Shown here piece after piece: positions 6,901 through 9,340 of a stretch of 9,340 bases of DNA (position 1 is the first letter of the stretch; each line of letters starts with the position of its first letter). Under the pieces are notes generated by a model. The model was not told the DNA's origin, searched no databases, and was given only the letters and a program-made list of their open reading frames with translations. The DNA is from an uncultured Opitutaceae bacterium (GTDB taxonomy: Bacteria; Verrucomicrobiota; Verrucomicrobiae; Opitutales; Opitutaceae): contig CAMLSH010000112.1 of NCBI GenBank assembly GCA_946482625.1, positions 1 through 9,340 of the forward strand, given 5' to 3'. The position numbers and the translations under genes are program-made.

Positions 6901-7846
6901 CTCGTACGCCGCGCTCGCCCGAGACATGGCCCAGTTCCTCTCGGAGCAAAACGACTACGAGAACGTGAACAGCCCGCTTTCCCGGAGCGACAACAACGCC
7001 CTGCTCGCCAACGGCCTCATCCGCGCCATCGGCAATCGCTACACCAACGTCACAGGCACTACGCCCGACGCGGGCACCGACACGGTCTTCACGCCACCTT
7101 ACTCGTACAAACTCCAGCCAACAACCAGCTCCAGCGGCCTCGACGTGAAGACACTCGTCCTCGCGCACGCCGGCAACACCGCCGGCCTCAACTCCACCTC
7201 GCCGACCGTGCTTTCCGCGACGATCACCAGCCCAAGTCAGACAATCCCACCCGGCGGCAGCGCCACACTCACCGCCGCGTTCACCGGCTTCACCGCCGCG
7301 TCGTATCAGTGGCGGTTGAATAACTTCCTCATCACTGGCGCCACGTCCGCGTCGTACGCACTCACCGCGATGGAGGCCAGCAAGGCCGGCGCCTACACCG
7401 TCGCCATCACGCTCGCCACCGGCGAAACCGTCGTCAGTGCGCCCTTCGCCGTCACGCTCGGGACCGCGACCGCCCCGACGATCACGACTCAACCGGCCAA
7501 CGTCACCGTCACCGCCGGCGCCTCCGCCTCGTTCACCGTCGTCGCCACCGGCAATCCCACGCCCACCTATCAATGGCGCAAAGCCGGCGTCGATATCGCC
7601 GGCGCTACCGCCGCGAGCTACACCATCGCCGCCACCGCCGCGTCGGACGCCGCCCAATACACCGTCGTCGTCACCAACTCCGGCGGCTCTGTCACCAGCA
7701 ACGCCGCCACACTCACCGTCAATACACCGCCTCCGTCCCCGCCGCCTGCGTCCGGTGGCGGTGGTGGTGGCGGCGCGCCCTCGCTCTGGTTTATCGGCGC
7801 ACTTGCGCTCCTCGTAGCTATGCGGCGCGCACTCGGCCGCTCCTAA
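983..7846 (+). CDS. Giant secreted multidomain pectinase: CE8 pectin methylesterase + two PL1 pectate lyases + nine Ig-like domains
   Basis: This 2287-residue exported protein should de-esterify pectin and cleave the resulting polygalacturonate outside the cell. The start at 983 is chosen over an in-frame ATG at 902 because it begins directly with a signal peptide: MKIFR, a hydrophobic core, then AHA cleavage after residue 24. Approximate domains: 25-299 beta-rich and unassigned; Ig-like 300-384, 389-474 and 475-567; Big_5-like 568-710; CE8 723-1079; Ig 1085-1166 and 1169-1272; PL1 1277-1562; Ig 1566-1649 and 1657-1745; PL1 1746-2065; Ig 2075-2160 and 2165-2248; Pro/Gly linker 2249-2264; hydrophobic tail with basic end 2265-2287. 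The Ig domains share a YQW.K...I.GAT...Y......AG.YTVV.TN.GS pattern. CE8 shows GQDT, DFIYG and RPW; both PL1 domains show DG..D and HHNWW...R...NNYW. The gene is monocistronic as far as visible and convergent with clpC. Enzyme families are confident; substrate preference and surface anchoring are inferred. Confidence 0.93.
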   Translation: MKIFRLQSLRLAVISACVAAFAHAQTTVFEDTFSGGSSVNSSPTSPAQPSVNAAAYQQVAAKTFNPNPPTIAAGHFRQGIVGTTSGFNHVQALFTKYPVTLANTGDYIELTLTFTTESGIITAQTTSSLFFGLYNADQVQPIPGGLNGTGTTATAGYARSWIGYVNRIFYTGGANGFYTRPAKLDADANNQDVLYNYGGASGVGSTSTSTLAAFTAGAQYTEVYRITKASATTLTLASTLYAGASAMGTPLYTQSATSTSILTATYDAFATGYRATGSVVSVMDINAVKIVTNAATTIIPVFTTQPISQTKAVGEALTLSATANGGGASVSYQWKKDGVDIAGATSDTFALASVTQADAGNYTVVATNTAGSTTSSTAILSVSVGAVAPAVLTQPVGAGIAVGGGHVFTVIANGTAPLVYNWEKSNDGTVFSAIGGDSSQLTISNATSADAGRYRVTITNAQGSTTSAVVNLVIAPVITAQPSPAVVAVNASTQISAAVDVGAGAPEATTFVWKRDGVTVADGSGISGATAATLQFSNFSTVNSGYYTVTASNSAGSVTSSQAYVGVPSTETVTFAPGNNAIGLAIDQQLRLTFQSPPILGTAGKLRIYDAANPATPVATIDASQFASYSPGNASATIPNAAIRSVQGASYYYMPLAVYGNEVCITISPTQRLSYGKTYFVNIEAGLILDSNHATFPAITDSTTWMFSTKASGPAAPTASTGLTSITIGQDGTGDFATFQGAFDWIPQNNTLPRTIHVLPGIYRDNASLAQNRNFVTIVGDGANRTDAQLIYPFAYFAPPNNVFTAGSLRIESSDVTVRNLTVDNIIYREYHPTGLPSSGASAAFAGAINTVATTGKRLVFDNVLMKGGQDTLFTVSGIAYFKNCEIWGSVDFIYGSALSVFEECAIVQIRSSGGPIGAPNTPLAQPYGLVFLNCSFPRALIANGYPYDVNVSSTTMMRPWGQDGAMAIINCNTGTHLSTKGWAEWDGRENTCRARELGTTLTDGSAAPTPAQRQTAGAYWLNTIDPDYTAGSMSPTDPLLVSPGGIINRQPVTVDPADYTLSAIFGHPYFALNGWLPSVLTTAPVFTTHPASQTINTGASATFTAAASGSPTYQWKKDNVDIPGATGASYTVSNATTASAGSYTVVATNVGGSTTSNAAVLTVNATTGPIIATQPSSQTVTVGTATSFTVAATGTGTLTYQWQKEIDGVFTNVPFLFAENDPSIVTDLSGITTPTLSFVHAQVINAGNYRVLVTDSTGTTPSNTVTFTVNAAPVGALTFDGFAASVTGGGTLTPVVVTTAAALKTAAEATAPAVITVSGVIDLGTNGRLSVKSNKTIRGADTGATIIGSLSLSTVTNVIVANLNITARTGARASNDGLTVGSGSTNVLITKCTFFDCTDGNLDVTNGSDNVTISWCKFYYTRNTTHNFSNLIGSSDTDVATSPYRVTWHHNWWGPGCKQRMLACRFGGAHMFNNYWSCTGNDYCSTSRNIAQLLSEYNVYNSVKDPLAKEGSATLKTIGNVFTNCTGTQTVSNDTVFTPPYTYRVDRTTDIPTLVSAGAGNVGTAAPAAESLTITGATSVATGGSLTLTASGYVSYQWRFNNEAILGATSATYTIANAQSANAGVYTVVGGFSGRADSVVSTPHTVTVTTGPVAVPPSITTQPASQTTTTGAATSFTVVASGDAPLTYQWQKDISGTFTNVSGATSATLTFASAQLSDAGSYRVIVTNGAGTATSSTATLAVNSANFAVTGPDGFADAATTGGGSLTPVVVTTAAALKTAAESTSPAVITVSGVLNLSSSGGNIRVKSNKTIQGADANATIIGNIFIGAGVENVILRGLNLTNPGTTLGTDGRYIDGGDGIGIDGGKNVFITHCTIFDCADGMIDTRLGADLVTISWCEFYYTVGQLDHRFTMISDGLLNRDPVTDAVISAGAPLRITMHHNWWSDRCDQRMPSSTNGHIHLYNNYWNTPGNSYAALARDMAQFLSEQNDYENVNSPLSRSDNNALLANGLIRAIGNRYTNVTGTTPDAGTDTVFTPPYSYKLQPTTSSSGLDVKTLVLAHAGNTAGLNSTSPTVLSATITSPSQTIPPGGSATLTAAFTGFTAASYQWRLNNFLITGATSASYALTAMEASKAGAYTVAITLATGETVVSAPFAVTLGTATAPTITTQPANVTVTAGASASFTVVATGNPTPTYQWRKAGVDIAGATAASYTIAATAASDAAQYTVVVTNSGGSVTSNAATLTVNTPPPSPPPASGGGGGGGAPSLWFIGALALLVAMRRALGRS
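3149..4219 (+). other. CE8 pectin methylesterase domain (residues 723-1079 of the pectinase)
   Basis: The domain opens with ITIGQDGTGDFATFQGAFD, the typical first turn of a CE8 beta-helix, followed by PGIYRDN near residue 760. Family active-site motifs are present: GQDT with Q870 and D871, DFIYG with D892 (nucleophile/acid pair with D871), and RPW with R959 and W961 (substrate binding). C885 and C905 flank DFIYG at the positions that form a disulfide in many pectinesterases. The C-terminal segment after RPW is longer and less canonical than in short bacterial enzymes, with GWAEWDGRENTC followed by a GAYWLNTIDPDY stretch. All catalytic residues I can place are intact, so the domain is predicted active, releasing methanol from methyl-esterified homogalacturonan. 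Confidence 0.9.
4487..5929 (+). repeat. Ig-PL1-Ig module, copy A (residues 1169-1649)
   Basis: First of two homologous modules within the pectinase: an Ig-like domain (QWQKEIDGVFTNV), a PL1 pectate lyase (about 1277-1562), and a short Ig-like domain (SYQWRFNNEAILGATSATY). The lyase keeps D1400 and D1404 in DGNLD, matching calcium-binding acids of PL1 enzymes. It also has HHNWW at 1450-1454 and R1461 and R1466, spaced five apart like R218 and R223 of the PelC-type active site. The position of PelC K190 appears to be F1429, in HNFSNLIGSSD. It has an extra Cys cluster (C1465, C1479, C1485) not seen in copy B. An Asn/Thr/Ser-rich, cysteine-containing parallel beta-helix is expected. Confidence 0.82.
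5951..7462 (+). repeat. Ig-PL1-Ig module, copy B (residues 1657-2160)
   Basis: Second copy of the module: Ig-like (QWQKDISGTFTNV), PL1 lyase (about 1746-2065), then Ig-like (SYQWRLNNFLITGATSASY). It matches copy A along its length, including TPVVVTTAAALKTAAE, VKSNKTI.GAD, VTISWC.FYY, HHNWW, FLSE and DTVFTPPY. At DNA level a 16-base run, gtgaaatccaacaaga, is identical in both. D1882 and D1886 match the calcium-site acids, and R1952 matches the catalytic arginine. The residue five positions later is T1957, where copy A has R1466. Copy B carries a longer GTDGRYIDGGDGIGID loop and an insertion before HHNWW (LLNRDPVTDAVISAGAPL). Confidence 0.82.
7727..7843 (+). other. C-terminal Pro/Gly linker and GlyGly-CTERM-like sorting tail of the pectinase
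   Basis: The last 39 residues are a proline-rich linker (PPPSPPPAS), seven glycines (7754-7774), a short hydrophobic segment (LWFIGALALLVAM) and a basic end (RRALGRS). This three-part design of small-residue motif, one membrane span and arginines is that of CTERM sorting signals, closest to the GlyGly-CTERM type processed by rhombosortase. It suggests the enzyme is held at the membrane and then cleaved or transferred to the cell surface. The assignment rests on layout only; a plain membrane anchor is the alternative. Confidence 0.62.
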
Positions 7847-7930
7847 CACTCGCGTCACGCGATCACTCGGCCAGTCGTATTCCCAGCACATCCGCCGGCA
7901 CAAACACGACGCAACCGAGGGACTCCGCCC

Positions 7931-7969
7931 AGCAAAAGCCGGTCCGACAGTCTCGCGTGCGGCTTTGCT
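7931..7969. other. Imperfect inverted repeat downstream of the pectinase gene
   Basis: The arms agcaaaagccg (7931-7941) and cggctttgct (7960-7969) pair with one bulged A around an 18-base loop. The hairpin lies 84 bases after the pectinase stop codon and no T-run follows it. It may stabilise the mRNA end or act as a weak terminator, or may be a chance pairing. Confidence 0.3.
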
Positions 7970-7978
7970 CAAGGTCAC

Positions 7979-8009
7979 AAAAAAGGCCGCTCTCGGAAGA
8001 GCGGCCTTT
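7979..8009 (-). terminator. Rho-independent terminator for clpC, possibly bidirectional
   Basis: A perfect 12-bp inverted repeat, aaaggccgctct (7982-7993) and agagcggccttt (7998-8009), encloses a four-base loop cgga. Read on the minus strand the stem is followed by an uninterrupted run of six T (complement of 7979-7984), a classic intrinsic terminator 47 bp past the clpC stop. On the plus strand only three T follow before gattaaaa, so it would be weaker for the pectinase transcript, but it sits between two convergent genes and could serve both. Confidence 0.87.
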
Positions 8010-8056
8010 GATTAAAACCTAACTGATCGTCGCGGGTGTTCGCTCAGAGACGCGCC

Positions 8057-9340
8057 TCAAAGCGGCGCGCCCGAATCAGCGGCGGGCTTGCTGGGAGTGT
8101 TCTGTTTGAACTCCAGCACTTCGCCGTTGCGGACCACCAGCACGGGTTCGCCGTCCTTGATGTCACCGCGCAGGATCGCCTCGGCCAGCGGATCTTCGAG
8201 GTAGTGTTCGACCGCGCGACGCAGCGGACGCGCGCCCATCTTTTCGTCGTAGCCTTTTTCGATGAGCAACGTTTTCGCCTCGGGCGAGAACTCCATCTCG
8301 ATTTTCCGTTCGACGAGACGCTTCGCGAATTTCGTGAGTTCGATCTCCACGATCTTCACGAGGTCTTCCTTGTTCAACGGGCGGAAGAAGATGATGTCCG
8401 AAATGCGGTTCAAGAACTCCGGCTTGAAAACGCGTTTCGACTCTTCGAGCACCTTCTCGCGCATCTTCTCCTGATCGCCGAACGAGTGACCGACGGACGC
8501 GAAGCCCATCGAGGTCTGGCGCTGCAACAACTGCGCACCGACGTTCGACGTCATGATGATGATCGTGTTTCGGAAATCGACCACGCGACCGAGCGAGTCG
8601 GTCAGGCGGCCGTCTTCGAGGATCTGCAAGAGGAGTTGCAACACGTCCGGATGCGCCTTCTCGACTTCGTCGAAGAGGATCACCGAGTAAGGCTTGCGGC
8701 GCACGGATTCCGTGAGCTGGCCGCCTTCTTCGTAACCGACGTATCCAGGAGGTGAACCGACCAGGCGGGACACCGCGAACTTCTCCATGTACTCAGACAT
8801 GTCGATCTGGATGAGCGCGTCCTGATTGCCGAACATCTGCGCGGCGAGCTGCTTAGCGGTCTCGGTTTTGCCGACACCGGTCGGGCCGACAAACATGAAC
8901 GAACCGATCGGGCGACGCGGATCTTTGAGATCGGCGCGCGAGCGACGGAGCGCACGGGCGATGGAGCTCGCGGCGATCTCCTGGCCGATGACGACCTTCT
9001 GGATCTCTTTCTCGATGCCGAGGAGGCGTTCGCTTTCCTTCTTCTCCATGCGCGAGAGCGGAATGCCGGTCCAATCGGCGACGACCTGCATCATGAGGTC
9101 TTCGTCGATGGCGACCCGCTTCTCTTCACGAGCCTTTTTCCACGCTTCCGTGGCGGCTTCCTGACGGGCGCGGAGCTGCTTCTCGTTGTCGCGGAATTTT
9201 GCGGCCTCTTCGAAGTGCTGCTTGGCGATCGCGTCTTCCTTCTTCGCACAGACGTCCTCGATCTCTTTGGTGAGATCTTCGATGTCGAGCGGGCGGACGA
9301 GCGACGCGATGCGGGCGCGGGAACCGGCCTCGTCCATCAC
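8057..9340 (-). CDS. clpC: ATP-dependent Clp protease ATP-binding subunit ClpC (C-terminal part; 5' end beyond window)
   Basis: This is the last 427 residues of a Hsp100/Clp AAA+ unfoldase that feeds proteins to ClpP in the cytoplasm. The frame runs into the right edge: the first codon here is an internal GTG within VMDEAGSRARI, the end of the first AAA+ module, so the N domain and most of D1 are outside. Residues 33-60 form a UVR/M-domain motif (KEDAIAKQHFEEAAKFRDNE), which marks ClpC rather than ClpA or ClpB. D2 follows, with Walker A GPTGVGKT (152-159), pore loop GYVGYEEG (199-206), Walker B ILFDE (221-225), sensor 1 TSN (264-266) and sensor 2 GARPLRRA. MGF (278-280) sits where ClpP-binding ClpC proteins have an [LIV]GF tripeptide. 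The frame is intact to the TGA at 8057-8059 and ends with a short variable tail, SKPAADSGAPL. A strong terminator follows. The gene is convergent with the pectinase and functionally unrelated to it. Confidence 0.96.
   Translation of the reverse strand: MMDEAGSRARIASLVRPLDIEDLTKEIEDVCAKKEDAIAKQHFEEAAKFRDNEKQLRARQEAATEAWKKAREEKRVAIDEDLMMQVVADWTGIPLSRMEKKESERLLGIEKEIQKVVIGQEIAASSIARALRRSRADLKDPRRPIGSFMFVGPTGVGKTETAKQLAAQMFGNQDALIQIDMSEYMEKFAVSRLVGSPPGYVGYEEGGQLTESVRRKPYSVILFDEVEKAHPDVLQLLLQILEDGRLTDSLGRVVDFRNTIIIMTSNVGAQLLQRQTSMGFASVGHSFGDQEKMREKVLEESKRVFKPEFLNRISDIIFFRPLNKEDLVKIVEIELTKFAKRLVERKIEMEFSPEAKTLLIEKGYDEKMGARPLRRAVEHYLEDPLAEAILRGDIKDGEPVLVVRNGEVLEFKQNTPSKPAADSGAPL

Noticed and set aside
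1880..7726. Repeated Ig-like segments considered as a novel DNA repeat array
   Set aside because: Repetition is at protein-domain level with diverged DNA and regular domain boundaries; it is explained by tandem Ig-like modules.
7754..7774. Run of seven glycine codons as a slippage-prone repeat
   Set aside because: The codons alternate ggt and ggc irregularly, so it is not a pure repeat and phase variation is not supported.
5843..7978. 711-codon open frame on the minus strand opposite the second lyase module
   Set aside because: It lies antisense to a gene with clear domain motifs. Its translation is a low-complexity Gly/Arg/Asp/Val mix with no domains, as expected opposite GC-rich codons such as gcc and acc.
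8036..8755. 239-codon plus-strand frame opposite clpC
   Set aside because: Antisense to highly conserved AAA+ coding sequence; the translation has no motif of its own.

Overview
This high-GC window carries three genes. They are the 5' part of an uncharacterised minus-strand gene (1-573), one very large plus-strand gene for a secreted, multi-enzyme pectin-degrading protein (983-7846), and the 3' part of a minus-strand clpC (8057-9340). The organism is probably a member of Verrucomicrobiota, most likely Opitutaceae-like. This is an inference from three traits: many Ig-like modules strung between carbohydrate-active domains, a Gly-rich/hydrophobic/Arg C-terminal tail, and a UVR-type ClpC in a GC-rich genome. 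No rRNA or other taxonomic marker is present.

Layout. The left-edge gene reads leftward off the window and has a PD-(D/E)XK nuclease-like signature. A 409-bp divergent intergenic region (574-982) separates it from the pectinase gene. The pectinase has 2287 residues from the preferred start. It holds a signal peptide, an N-terminal beta-rich region, three Ig-like domains, a Big_5-like domain, a CE8 pectin methylesterase, two Ig-like domains, a PL1 pectate lyase, two Ig-like domains, a second PL1 pectate lyase, two Ig-like domains, a Pro/Gly linker and a hydrophobic tail with a basic end. The pectinase and clpC converge, and the 210 bp between their stop codons holds a strong hairpin terminator.

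How it fits together. The methylesterase would remove methyl esters from pectin, and the two lyases would then cleave the resulting polygalacturonate by beta-elimination. All three activities sit on one exported and probably surface-anchored chain. The two lyases lie in a tandemly duplicated Ig-PL1-Ig module and have diverged at putative active-site positions. The flanking genes (nuclease-like, ClpC) show no functional link to pectin use. No transporter, regulator or uronate-catabolism gene is visible, so the pectinase looks like a stand-alone gene. I found no CRISPR array, insertion sequence, tRNA or defence system.
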